41,210 nt of DNA from Candidatus Equimonas faecalis (GCA_018066245.1 JAGHRT010000028.1:1-41210); one strand, 5' to 3'. Shown: positions 9,001-15,886, counted from the first letter of the stretch. The notes: generated by a model from the sequence alone, not told the origin. Translations and numbers: made by a program.

Positions 9001-9406
9001 GGAAGTAAGTGTTGCCCTTGTTGCAGTAAAGCGAGCTGCCGACCGCATTGGAGTCGAAGCCCAGTTTACCGTGCAAGTTGGAGTGCTCCTGACTGATGAG
9101 GTAGCCTTGGTCGGTCTCCTCTATCGTCCATGCTTTAGCATCGCTGGAACATTTCGTGTCCCATCCCGCACCGATAAGGTAGCCGTTGTCCGCGTGGATG
9201 GTGTAGCCTCCGTCGGTGGTCGCAATCTCAAACTGCGTTTCAGGCGCAGCGCTCAGCGTGGCATTGCCACTGTTGTTGAGTTTCACATACGCGCCGCCGC
9301 TGACGGCCTGAATGTAATACTTCTTTGAGAGGTCGAGAGAAATGTCGGCCCACGCCCCCGTGCATACAAGGCACAGAAGGGCGAACAATGAAAGTAACCG
9401 TTTCAT
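3059..9406 (-). CDS. Large secreted M60-family (gluzincin) metallopeptidase
   Basis: The product has 2115 residues. Residues 1-20 form a signal peptide (MKRLLSLFALLCLVCTGAWA). The N-terminal part (about 20-350) has repeated Trp/Tyr-rich beta-trefoil-like stretches, and further beta-rich repeats with a second and third trefoil-like region follow to about 1150. The M60 catalytic region spans about 1190-1560: the zinc motif is HEEGH at 1457-1461, with Glu1474 (GMTE) as likely third ligand. M60 enzymes of gut Bacteroides cleave O-glycosylated mucin-type proteins; the substrate here is inferred. The C-terminus (about 1930-2115) carries the module shared with the two other large proteins (LNSVCMPF..., ending YIINGKKMIVR), probably a surface sorting or type IX secretion signal. 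It is followed with ATGA overlap by a 53-codon gene. Confidence 0.88.
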   Translation of the reverse strand: MKRLLSLFALLCLVCTGAWADISLDLSKKYYIQAVSGGAYVKLNNSGNATLSAAPETQFEIATTDGGYTIHADNGYLIGAGWDTKCSSDAKAWTIEETDQGYLISQEHSNLHGKLGFDSNAVGSSLYCNKGNTYFHFVDASVQRAKVTYIYKIGTREWCREEVMEPVGNTVSAPPAKAFATLSYNANQTVVSDGDNVVDVACTPNLPFSAANSYNDITQWYALSIHSNGTEKRWIYNNGGALGFVHEGHEDTAAWAWGFVGSLIDGFKIVNKLAGASYCISDDNPCTLGTTDNRVTLCPSRVNPNDGFCVKTTGDYYNYQSGAIKRWGDNDNGSTFQLAAITVEEQGYTVSMIGLPSDLLAVATVSVGEQEYENGAAIENAALTLEDITVNPVPGYHGEASISGNQLVVNYTAITPVALPVTLTPAAGSTIQSLSDIRLDFGETMTWFAEDMGLTAEPPVLANGNRQASLVSFIGDSGEDMNFVAVATFEKVTTEGSWTFNVPSGNFYFFNEHGDIVPVAAITANYTIGTPVEPTTIDVTYNLYTDGELISSTTVQNETVGEAPTYTLPAMPEYVSVLEGLPETLGATDTEVNIITTYTSAVPFETGKDYSIVLNGKTTSWNGTAFPLGNAAGRKIAFTVGGNWLDGFTFFNKEANKYLSFGTSASPNDKTHAGVTTNPDEAGARLDLVINSGKNYLKLHGTTNNSYANNRDSYFSTWASPNNIGAAGSQVTFTALATYTLSITGAPSGSTPSITIGGDTFHSGDEVVAAANLSKNNITAASITDYTAIIEINGTQIAVRYVQGQQTSGNPAGVTVQADKVYRIYSVRHAGWMMTERMNNTVGTINVKGTKDYAQMWVVTANSDNATYSLRNVNTGHYIQFPNQNNVAQATTAAVKTYFISKDATNHYYGISENASGDGNKNLNTNTNIDNVVGWSMGDDPGSQWVFEEVPTSEITLAEVKTRIKGLSACSRLQSGHYYRLLNTYHANRYMTEAYTSDGKVWGYEVAKVANQNSLIWQITGDATNGYTFKNVLTGHYITDVTERSTQFGTSDNVNSAKRFLVNESGEDDWNMPVYGFYRSSSNDWGLHLASSQSYWVVTWTYTADASKWYLQEVELSEDDLAAIAQEYQDYLQEKQAIDNVNTNATTINGKLQKYFSDYACTQLRDTYANATDEALTSTMTADGIPAPLQQMALRVKNDTWTTASATHNKWEKFFRISTFECYSKNTEWDDITGTGAFAELINPTGITVKTGDVVYIYVNDDPHDADATIGLQLTYDTNVRAAARIDLHKGVNAWMSTGDGELFIDYTLNNTEKYLSNYPAIKVHIEGGRANGCWDMHRGMTNADWAWLTKHAFEDTFLHVKGHSTVLNLLADNVRSATDPVRIMKGWDFCFEGLQKHIGHDGQWDGRYRPVINPRHSYSGAPNWGGYGGSNHPSITSGYLFNYDNFYHGNVWEILHEEGHGHSGPINCAGMTEISNNGLSQMVSYEWGLNYSRGEGGKALMEMFNYTLGDKRGWTWIDCMRYADPYYDYSLHVANQMLYHLYLYFEVLGHHPGFMSRVYDWLRENGGIQKGSSVANPTYYYNDYLKLAKACAEVTQTDLSEFFAAYGMFKYYEDVFSHRDEDDNATAKANHILYVGDYGGYYMKVPSKNVPEDVAYMNEFIQYMKDMPNKAPNILFMEDRIETQTVSPDSPVAQLDPSVAGQEKVRYWDIDKMGDMGQFTDFTGKNTANNIDYTIGTENATLTLKDLSKQNFTQTGKTVHVTGDGLVGIKIYDADGNLIYLANTRDFFVPSDIATNLQNGTYTLVAALADQTNLPLAKPGVATCAVELYNGTAADHQTYQASDTQINANIPYTANNGKDFPATSENAILRIDAANTNSLPAAFQDRVNTIYKVNGEWEAPHIVLTDKKDYYAPEDFVANEAHYERTNTAGLNSVCMPFSITADLLPEGSKIYVLSNVGETALTFTETDATEPGEFCLVDCPDDTPWNINVPEDSYLTGTPADDANSVGSFQNGTVGAGHYKLNGDGTKFGITTDAGKVTAFRGYIDAPAASVKSLSFSLEDATVGIDSTPAAAHESLPAYDLSGRQLAPAKENGALTLQRGQTYIINGKKMIVR

Positions 9407-9478
9407 TTGTTATTTTATGTTGTTTAGTTGTTTCCGGTGTGTAGGGCGGGTGGAAGTTCCATAATGGAAAAAGTCCTG

Positions 9479-9509
9479 CAAATTTAGTGAGTTTTTTGTA
9501 ATATACAAT
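9479..9509 (-). promoter_or_regulatory. Probable promoter of the M60 gene
   Basis: TAAATTTG (complement of 9479-9486) is a perfect -7 box. The -33 element is weaker: ATTG (complement of 9506-9509) at a 19-base spacing. The leader is about 70 bases. An eight-G tract (minus strand, 9540-9547) followed by TAAAT lies 30 bases further upstream. Confidence 0.5.
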
Positions 9510-9539
9510 AAGTTGGAAACTGAAAAAGTGAAAAATTTA

Positions 9540-9547
9540 CCCCCCCC
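9540..9547 (-). promoter_or_regulatory. G8 homopolymer upstream of the M60 promoter
   Basis: Read on the minus strand, eight G are followed by TAAAT. The same G-tract-plus-TAAAT arrangement (ten G) lies upstream of the promoter for the secreted protein at 12083. Homopolymers next to promoters can vary in length and alter expression; whether this one does is unknown. Confidence 0.4.
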
Positions 9548-9891
9548 GCCAAGAATTGCCACATCCACCTTGCAAAAAGTGATTAGGCGGGGGTGCGGTA
9601 CGCCTGTCGGCAGGGAGGGTACATCGCCCCGTGGGAGCGTAAAAAGAAGTCCGCCGATGGGGGGAACTGTCGGCGGACTTGTTTTTGCTATCGGCGGACT
9701 TGTTTGGCGGGGGATATGCCGTAGGCATTGGGGAAGTCGGAGCATGGCCGGTGGCTATGCCGCGCTGCGGCGGGCATTGGTGGGGCACCCTTCCCGGGGC
9801 GGCGCTTCGCTCTGCCCCGGGCTGTGTTCCTACGGGCTTCCCGCCCTGAAATTTCGTACTCTGAGCTGCGCTCCAAGATACTCTCGCTCGG
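9548..9891. other. Long intergenic region between the M60 and adenine deaminase genes
   Basis: No credible gene is seen. The stretch holds the palindromic repeat at 9631-9705 and a GC-rich part (9720-9860). The short open frames on either strand have no family resemblance and no starts with promoters. Confidence 0.6.
9631..9705. repeat. Dispersed palindromic repeat (copy 3), three arms
   Basis: GGGAGCGTAAAAAGAAG leads into AGTCCGCCGATGG, CTGTCGGCGGACT and CTATCGGCGGACT. The order of arms and the leading sequence match copy 2 at 2834-2903, so the two are related units about 75 bases long. Confidence 0.8.
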
Positions 9892-9929
9892 AAAAGCCTA
9901 AATTCCGCTATGCTCATTTGGCTTTTCTC
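9892..9929 (+). promoter_or_regulatory. Hairpin overlapping the adenine deaminase -33 element
   Basis: AAAAGCCTAAAT pairs with ATTTGGCTTTT around a 15-base loop, with one bulged base. The 3' arm contains the TTTG -33 element at 9917-9920. It could be a repeat relic carrying the promoter or a site for regulation; the sequence does not decide. Confidence 0.45.
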
Positions 9930-9948
9930 TCGCTTATTCGTATCTTTG
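9917..9948 (+). promoter_or_regulatory. Bacteroidetes-type promoter for adenine deaminase
   Basis: TTTG at 9917-9920, a 20-base spacer, and TATCTTTG at 9941-9948 fit the consensus exactly. The start codon lies about 25 bases downstream. Confidence 0.8.
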
Positions 9949-9973
9949 CCGGCGTAAACCTGAAAATCACATT

Positions 9974-11635
9974 ATGGACTGGAAAGTAACACTCCCCGAC
10001 GGGGAAGGCATCCTCTGCCGAGGCCATATCATCGACCCCGTGGCCCGCACCGTAACCGACGGCGAAATATGCGTGCGCCACGGACGCATTGCCGCCATCA
10101 GCCCCCTGCCCGCGCTGCCTGCCGACGCACCCTATTGGCTCCCGGGCTTCATCGATGCCCACGTCCATGTGGAAAGCAGCATGATGCTGCCCGCCGAATT
10201 TGCCCGCGCGGCCATGCGCCACGGCACGGTGGGGGCCGTGTGCGACCCCCATGAGATTGCCAACGTGCTCGGCATCGGCGGCATCGACCTCATGCTGCAA
10301 TCGGCTGCGCAGACTTCCTTCCATTTCCTCTTTGGCGCACCCTCCTGCGTGCCCTCGTGCGGTTCGGCCATTGAGACGGGCGGCGCCGTAATCTCTGCCG
10401 CCGACATAGCCCGCCTCATGCAGCGGCCCGACATTGGGTTTCTGGGCGAAATGATGAACTATCCGGGCGTGCTGGCAGCCGACCCCGAGGTTATGGCGAA
10501 GATTCAGGCCGCCCTTGATGCCGGTAAGCCTGTGGATGGCCACGCCCCGGGCCTTGTGGGCGATGCCCGCCGCCGCTATGCTGCCGCCGGCATTGCTACC
10601 GACCACGAGTGCGGCAGCCTTCAGGAGGGGCGCGATGCCATTGCCGCCGGTCAGTACGTCCTCATTCGCCAAGGCTCTGCGGCCAAGGATTTTGCGGCCC
10701 TCGCCCCACTCATAGCCGAGGCCCCCGACCGCGTGATGTTCTGCACCGACGACTCCCACCCGGGCGACCTCCTCGCCGACCATATCTCACGCCATGTGCG
10801 CCTCGCCCTGGCCGAAGGCTACGACGTGATGGACATTCTCCAGGCTGCCACCGTCAATGCCGTGCGCCACTACCGCCTCCCCGTGGGCCTGATGCAGGTG
10901 GGCGATTCTGCCGACATTATCTGCCTCAGCGACCTCACGCCGCAGTTCCGCGTTGTCGCCACAAGTACCCCCTCCGCTCCTTCGGAGCACCTCCCCCTTT
11001 ACGGGGAGGCCGTGCGGATGGAAGCCGCGCCCATTACTCCCCAAGATATAGCCTCGCCCGTCAGCCTCCCCTTAGAGGGGGAGGTGGCACGCAGTGCCGG
11101 AGGGGGCGCTCACATCATCGTGGCCACCGACGGCAGCCTGCTCACCGACCACGAAGTCGGCCCCATCGGCGAAGGCGTGCAGAAACTCGTGGTGTATAAC
11201 CGCTACACCCCCGGAGCCCGCCCCGCCGTGGGCTACATCCGGGGCTTCAACCTCCGGTGCGGAGCCATGGCCCAGACCATCGCCCACGACTGCCACAACA
11301 TTGTGGCCGTAGGCACGTCCGATGCGCTCATTGCCGATGCCGTCAATCGCCTTATCGACCTCGGCGGCGGCATCGTGGTGAACGACGGCACGGCCCTCCA
11401 CAGCCTGCCTCTGCCCATAGGCGGCCTCATGTCCGGGCTTCCGTGCGAACAGATTGCCGAGGCCGAAGCGCAACTGCGCCGCACGGTCAAGGCCATGGGC
11501 TGTACGCTCCATGCCCCCTTCATCACCCTCGCGTTCATGGCCCTGCCCGTAATTCCCCGCCTCAAGCTCACCGACCGCGGCCTCTTCAATGGCGACACCT
11601 TCCGGTTTGTGGACGATGAGGAGCCCGTGGAGTGA
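9974..11635 (+). CDS. ade: Adenine deaminase
   Basis: The 553-residue product hydrolyses adenine to hypoxanthine and ammonia in purine salvage in the cytoplasm. The amidohydrolase metal motif is present as PGFIDAHVHVESSM (His63, His65, Glu67), followed by CDPHEIANVLG and the later CTDDSHPGDLLADHI motif. The C-terminal domain ends with ALHSLPLPIGGLMS and TLAFMALPVIPRLKLTDRG, both characteristic of adenine deaminases. Residues of about 331-378 do not look like the family: they are encoded by two dispersed repeats (10965-11017 and 11062-11106) with palindromic CCTCCCC/GGGGAGG arms, and read STPSAPSEHLPLYGEA and SLPLEGEVARSAGGG. The insertion is in frame and lies between the catalytic and C-terminal domains, so the enzyme may still work. 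The gene has its own promoter and stands alone. Confidence 0.92.
   Translation: MDWKVTLPDGEGILCRGHIIDPVARTVTDGEICVRHGRIAAISPLPALPADAPYWLPGFIDAHVHVESSMMLPAEFARAAMRHGTVGAVCDPHEIANVLGIGGIDLMLQSAAQTSFHFLFGAPSCVPSCGSAIETGGAVISAADIARLMQRPDIGFLGEMMNYPGVLAADPEVMAKIQAALDAGKPVDGHAPGLVGDARRRYAAAGIATDHECGSLQEGRDAIAAGQYVLIRQGSAAKDFAALAPLIAEAPDRVMFCTDDSHPGDLLADHISRHVRLALAEGYDVMDILQAATVNAVRHYRLPVGLMQVGDSADIICLSDLTPQFRVVATSTPSAPSEHLPLYGEAVRMEAAPITPQDIASPVSLPLEGEVARSAGGGAHIIVATDGSLLTDHEVGPIGEGVQKLVVYNRYTPGARPAVGYIRGFNLRCGAMAQTIAHDCHNIVAVGTSDALIADAVNRLIDLGGGIVVNDGTALHSLPLPIGGLMSGLPCEQIAEAEAQLRRTVKAMGCTLHAPFITLAFMALPVIPRLKLTDRGLFNGDTFRFVDDEEPVE
10965..11017. repeat. Dispersed repeat inside ade (first)
   Basis: CCCCCTCCGCTCCTTCGGAG followed by CACCTCCCCCTTTACGGGGA forms two small palindromes (CTCCtTCGGAG and TCCCCCTTTACGGGGA). 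It is of the same kind as the CTCCCC/GGGGAG palindromes at 26050-26125. It is read in frame within adenine deaminase. Confidence 0.6.
11062..11106. repeat. Dispersed repeat inside ade (second)
   Basis: CCTCCCCTTAGAGGGGGAGG followed by TGGCACGCAGTGCCGGAGGG contains two consecutive palindromes. It encodes LPLEGEVARSAGGG, a peptide string typical of translated intergenic repeats. Confidence 0.65.
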
Positions 11636-11966
11636 CGCATTCGACGCATTCGACGCACGAAAAGTGAAAAGTTGGAGAGTGAAGAGTGAACAATGAGGGA
11701 GTGAAGAGTGAACAATGAGGGAGTGAACAGTATTGGTTGTCGCACCTGCGACCCTGCGGTAGAGCGACCGCTGGGAGCGCCGCCGTAGGTAGCCGTTCCT
11801 CCCCGTTAGCCTCTCATGCTTTGCGCCCCCAATATCCCATAGGGCTTTCAGCCCAACACTATAGGGAACTTGAAAACTACAGGCACGCACGTGTGTTTTT
11901 AATAATTGTGTTGCAACCCCGAAGTAGCAGCAGGCTCCCTTTAATCTTAAAAAGTCTTAAAATAAC
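11636..11966. other. Intergenic region with short tandem repeats
   Basis: After ade come three GACGCATTC-like units (11635-11658). A 22-base unit (GAGTGAAGAGTGAACAATGAGG) follows, occurring twice exactly (11677-11698, 11699-11720) with a partial third copy. Further on is a GC-rich stretch with GGGCTTTCAGCCC at 11836. No gene is supported. Confidence 0.6.
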
Positions 11967-11976
11967 GGGGGGGGGG
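11967..11976 (+). promoter_or_regulatory. G10 homopolymer upstream of the 12083 promoter
   Basis: Ten consecutive G are followed by TAAAT, 12 bases before the -33 element. The parallel G8-TAAAT lies upstream of the M60 gene. It is a candidate for slipped-strand length variation; no effect can be shown from one sequence. Confidence 0.45.
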
Positions 11977-11988
11977 TAAATCGGAGAA

Positions 11989-12020
11989 TTTGGAGTTTTT
12001 TGGACAAAAAAGTATTTTTG
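11989..12020 (+). promoter_or_regulatory. Bacteroidetes-type promoter for the 12083 surface-protein unit
   Basis: TTTG at 11989-11992, a 20-base spacer, and TATTTTTG at 12013-12020. The leader to the start codon at 12083 is about 55 bases. Confidence 0.75.
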
Positions 12021-12082
12021 CACACCGAAAAGGGCTGTATGTGTAGCCTTACAATTAAGACTAATGATTAAAACTTACAACC

Positions 12083-14416
12083 ATGAAGACCAACATCCTT
12101 ACCAAACTATCCTTTTTTCTCCTTCTTCTCGCCCTCGGCACAGCAAATGGATGGGCGAAGCAGCAAACTTTTTATTGGAGTGCCAAGGTGGCATCCAATC
12201 CTACGGGGGCCGGCCAGGTGTATATTTCGGGAACCAAAGCCGACTGTTCTGACAAGAAAACATCAGACAGTGGTAGCCTATCTGCCTATCAGACTCCTTC
12301 ATTTACTGTTTATCTGAAAGCCATTCCCGGTAACGAATACACGCTGCGCGACTGGACGGGCTCCAACGGCACCACCTACTATGGTGAAACGACCAACGTC
12401 TCTATAACAGGTAAGACAGGTAGTGCCACCCAAATCACCTACACGGCCAACTTCGTAAAGAAGGGTTGCCTTGTGGTGGAATCCGATGAAGGCGGCGCAG
12501 CCACAGTGGATGTCATCAACAATACGGCAGGCCAGACCGTTCATTTGGAGGCTTTCGGCAGTTTCGACTATGTCTTTGCCGGCTGGGAGTTGAACGGAAA
12601 AATCGAGTCCCGCGACCGTCAGTTGACCGTCAAGATTCCCGATACTGCCACGGCTCTCAACCCCGTGAAGTATAAGGCCACTTGGACCAAGAACACCGTG
12701 ACATATTACCGCATTAAGAATGGTAATGGCCAGTATCTGTCTATGGTGGGTACTCAAGGATCTGCACTGACTTCTGGTTCAGGAGATAGTCAAACCTTTC
12801 AAGGCATTGAGTTGAAGGGCACGCTGAAGCTGGTGAACAACAACGTACAATCTGATCCCAGCACGATATTTAAAGTAACAACCACAGGCTACAACTCTGG
12901 CGTCTATAGTGACTTTGAAATGGAGTCACAAGGACTAAAACTTACGGATATACTAAAGGCTGACATTGCACAAATCAGCCGAGTGACACTCACCGAAAAA
13001 CTTGTACTCAACTGGGATGGTCGTAACGGTTACAAAATAAAGAACCTCGAACAGGGCTTCTTCATCCAGCACAAGGGCAGCGACGCCCACGCCTCGTTCA
13101 TTGCAGAGGATTACTCCGGCGCCCAGAACGACATTTGGTACTTCGAACCCGTGGATGGTTCCACCAGCACCGCCAACCTCGCCGTGACATCAGAGAAGAC
13201 GATTGGCGACAAGCACTACGCCACCCTCTTCGTACCCTTCCCCTTCCAGTGTGCTGACGGCATGAAAGCCTACTACGTTGCGGACATCGTAGATGATAGA
13301 GCCGAGTGCAACACCAACGGCATCGTCAATGTCCACGGCTTCACCCCCGTCATTCTGGAGTGGACGGACGGCAGCAACTATGTGGTGCCCATCAACACCG
13401 AGACAGACCAGCCCGGCAACGTAGTGAGCAACGCCATAGAGAAAGGTTGGTGGAAAGGTTGCATCAACCTCTGCACCACCGGCGGCAACAATCCCACCCA
13501 GCGCACTTGCTACTTCGACCGCAACGGCAACATGACCGATGCCGGCAAGACGCTAACCTTTGACAACAGCATCATGCGCGTGATGGACGTGGATGGCGAC
13601 AACCTCGTGCTGAATACAAACTTCACACAAGGCACCACTATGCCAAGCAATAAGTGCTTCATTGAAAAGAACCCCGTCAAGGATCTCTATGTGGTTATCT
13701 TCCCGCTGGAACTCGACGAGGCCAGCCCCGAGCTAAGCGAACCCCACAATGCCATCTATGCGGAAGTGCATGTGTTCCGCTCCGTAGCCGGTCCGAAGGA
13801 CGGCGAAGAATGGGGTAACTGGAACACGCTGTGCCTTCCCTTCGACCTTGATGCCACGGAAATAGAATCCCTGTTTGGCGAGTGTGAGTTGAAGGCTTTG
13901 GATCACTTCTGGGTAACGGACGACGGCACCCTCCACCTGCGCTTTGAAGATGCTACGGCGATTGCGTGCGGCCAGCCCTACATGATACGCGTGAAGAAAG
14001 ACATCGCCGACATCACGCTCCACAACAAGTGGGTGAACACCGAGAAGTTGAACAACCAGCACTTGGCTACAGACGACTACACGCTGGACTTCCAGGGCTC
14101 ATACGTCTGGCTGGACGGCACAAGCGGCAACTACGTGCCCCGCGATGCCTTCATCATCAGCAACAACCTCTTCTATCTTGTCAATTCCAATGTCAAGATG
14201 AAGGGCTTCCGTGCTTACTTCATGCCCGAGGCCGCGCCCACTGCCAAGGCTCCCATCAGGGTGATGAAGTTTGCCACAGAGGATAAGCCCACAGCCATCG
14301 GCACCGTCAGCTTCGACGGATTGGACGACGGCCCCATCTACAACACGCAGGGCGTGCGCCTGAACAGTATGCAGCGCGGCATCAACATCGTGAACGGAAA
14401 GAAAATCATTCGCTAA
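12083..14416 (+). CDS. Large secreted repeat protein with Prevotella-type C-terminal module
   Basis: The 777-residue product has a signal peptide (about residues 1-25, ending NGWA). Residues of about 30-205 resemble two InlB/Listeria-Bacteroides-type beta repeats (TLRDWTGSNG; DYVFAGWELNG). About 210-370 is beta-trefoil-like (YYRIKNGNGQYLSMVG). The C-terminal 400 residues hold two related segments (ATLFVPFPF...; GNWNTLCLPFDL...PYMIRV...) and the ending FIISNNLFYLVNSNVKMKGF...GINIVNGKKIIR, shared with the protein at 16852. No enzyme motif is seen, so an adhesin, binding or structural surface role is inferred. The tail may be a sorting signal. The gene is followed after 13 bases by a 60-codon gene. 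Confidence 0.8.
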   Translation: MKTNILTKLSFFLLLLALGTANGWAKQQTFYWSAKVASNPTGAGQVYISGTKADCSDKKTSDSGSLSAYQTPSFTVYLKAIPGNEYTLRDWTGSNGTTYYGETTNVSITGKTGSATQITYTANFVKKGCLVVESDEGGAATVDVINNTAGQTVHLEAFGSFDYVFAGWELNGKIESRDRQLTVKIPDTATALNPVKYKATWTKNTVTYYRIKNGNGQYLSMVGTQGSALTSGSGDSQTFQGIELKGTLKLVNNNVQSDPSTIFKVTTTGYNSGVYSDFEMESQGLKLTDILKADIAQISRVTLTEKLVLNWDGRNGYKIKNLEQGFFIQHKGSDAHASFIAEDYSGAQNDIWYFEPVDGSTSTANLAVTSEKTIGDKHYATLFVPFPFQCADGMKAYYVADIVDDRAECNTNGIVNVHGFTPVILEWTDGSNYVVPINTETDQPGNVVSNAIEKGWWKGCINLCTTGGNNPTQRTCYFDRNGNMTDAGKTLTFDNSIMRVMDVDGDNLVLNTNFTQGTTMPSNKCFIEKNPVKDLYVVIFPLELDEASPELSEPHNAIYAEVHVFRSVAGPKDGEEWGNWNTLCLPFDLDATEIESLFGECELKALDHFWVTDDGTLHLRFEDATAIACGQPYMIRVKKDIADITLHNKWVNTEKLNNQHLATDDYTLDFQGSYVWLDGTSGNYVPRDAFIISNNLFYLVNSNVKMKGFRAYFMPEAAPTAKAPIRVMKFATEDKPTAIGTVSFDGLDDGPIYNTQGVRLNSMQRGINIVNGKKIIR

Positions 14417-14429
14417 CCAGACATCACTT

Positions 14430-14612
14430 ATGAAAAAAACATATAAAGGGCTCAATACCCGCTCAGTTCTCCTGCCCGCCGACGAACTCCTGCAAATACA
14501 AGGTGCTTCCACCAACCTCGAAGATACCGGCTTCGGCGGTGAGACCAGCGGCGAAATGGAGGCCGACACCAAGCAGACCGGTATGTGGAGCTGGACCAAC
14601 AACGACCTCTAA
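14430..14612 (+). CDS. Small peptide gene following a surface protein (60 aa)
   Basis: The product starts MKKTYKGLNTRSVLLPADEL, has a Gly/Thr/Glu-rich middle, and ends with EADTKQTGMWSWTNNDL. It shares with the 62-residue protein at 20590 the pattern K-x-Y-x3-x-T-x-S-V-x-L-x-ADEL-x-Q, the string EADTK and W-x-W near the end; the 53-residue protein at 2901 is a more distant relative. There is no signal peptide. It is 13 bases from the surface protein and 53 bases before the Lnb-like gene, so all three are probably one transcript. No known family is recognised; a chaperone, a regulator, or a peptide that is processed further are all possible. Confidence 0.78.
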   Translation: MKKTYKGLNTRSVLLPADELLQIQGASTNLEDTGFGGETSGEMEADTKQTGMWSWTNNDL

Positions 14613-14665
14613 ACAGCTCCCTCTACAACGGCCGGTTTATAAATCCATTGAAAACCTATAAAGAT

Positions 14666-15886
14666 ATGCTCCCTCAATTGCAGGGAGTGAGAAGGGGGCT
14701 GAAACAACTCCGGTTGTTCTCCGCCCTACTCCTTATTATATTATTAAGCCACAGCCCCTCTGCGGCTCAACCGCCCGAAAACCCTTCGGAAGACTTCGTG
14801 CGGGCCAGCATTGTGGTGGCCAGTCCGGGCGAAGCCATATATTCTGCGTTGGGACACTCCATGCTGCGCCTGGAATGTCCCGACTTGAATTTGGACTACA
14901 TCTTCTCCGAAGAGAGCGAAAACGAATACGATGCTTTGTGGCGCTTCGTACAGGGGAACCTCGGCGTAGGTGTTCGCGCCGTGCCTACGCAGGAATACCT
15001 GCAAATCTACCGCGATGAGCAACGCTCCGTGTATGCCTACGAGCTCAACCTCCCCATCAGAATAAAGCAACGCCTCTGGCAGCAGATGGATTGGCGACTG
15101 CAACAGCCCGATGAACTCTACGATATTGTACACACAAGCTGCGCCGTATCACTCATGCAATGGTTGATGGACGCAGTGGACGCAGACAGTCTCCAGTTTG
15201 CCCCGTGGCCCGACGACTATGCCAAATCGCCCCGTGAAATAGGCGGCGACAGCATAAAAAACCGCTGGGCGCACCTCCTTTGCTGCACCGTGGCTGGCGG
15301 CGACACTTACAATAAAGATGTAAGTCCCACTCGCAAGGTGTTCCACCCCATGGAACTGGTGCGCGTGCTCCAGAACTGCAAAGCCTACGGACGCCCCATG
15401 CTCTCCAGCCAGCAGGAGGTGCTTTTGAGGTACCCGCCCAAACGGCAGGACGAGAGTACAGGCTGCCTGTACTGGCTCAAACAGCCCGAATGTCCCGCCA
15501 CGCTGATTCTCATATTGGCCTTCGCCGGTGCGTTCCTTGATTGGCGCAGACGGCGGAAGGGGCAGGCGGCGCGAGGCCCCCTTGCATGGGTGCTTACTGG
15601 CCCCGCCCTGCTTGTAAATGCCGTGGCCGGCATCTTTATGACTTACCTCACGTTCTTCAGCGCCATGCCCAGTACGGAGTGGAACTGGCTTCTCGTGCCC
15701 TTCAACGTACTGCCCCTCTTGCTCTGGCATTGGCGCCGCCGATGGGCCATACCCTTCGCCGTACTCATTACGGCATGGTGCTTCGCCGTAACGCTTCCCA
15801 AATACGGCATGGTGGATCCTACCCACCTCCTGTTAAGCATAGCCTCCGCCATAGCCTTCCTGACCCTCAGAGAGGGAAAGGCCTAA
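14666..15886 (+). CDS. Lnb-like (DUF4105) membrane protein, probable lipoprotein N-acyltransferase family
   Basis: I place the start at 14666, giving 406 residues, because the signal segment (LFSALLLIILLSHSPSAAQ) follows directly; an in-frame ATG at 14585 would overlap the preceding small gene. The N-terminal periplasmic domain carries ALGHSMLRL (His63-Ser65 region) and the conserved HTSCAVSL with Cys159, both typical of the DUF4105/Lnb N-terminal domain. The C-terminal third has about four membrane helices from residue 275 onward. Lnb proteins of Bacteroides were described as acylating the N-terminus of lipoproteins. This protein belongs to the domain family, but that it performs the same reaction is inferred. 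It follows the 60-codon gene by 53 bases. Confidence 0.75.
   Translation: MLPQLQGVRRGLKQLRLFSALLLIILLSHSPSAAQPPENPSEDFVRASIVVASPGEAIYSALGHSMLRLECPDLNLDYIFSEESENEYDALWRFVQGNLGVGVRAVPTQEYLQIYRDEQRSVYAYELNLPIRIKQRLWQQMDWRLQQPDELYDIVHTSCAVSLMQWLMDAVDADSLQFAPWPDDYAKSPREIGGDSIKNRWAHLLCCTVAGGDTYNKDVSPTRKVFHPMELVRVLQNCKAYGRPMLSSQQEVLLRYPPKRQDESTGCLYWLKQPECPATLILILAFAGAFLDWRRRRKGQAARGPLAWVLTGPALLVNAVAGIFMTYLTFFSAMPSTEWNWLLVPFNVLPLLLWHWRRRWAIPFAVLITAWCFAVTLPKYGMVDPTHLLLSIASAIAFLTLREGKA

Noticed and set aside
9410..9917. Several open frames in the intergenic region between the M60 gene and ade
   Set aside because: They are read through palindromic repeats and GC-rich spacer, overlap each other on both strands, and show no family or start signals.
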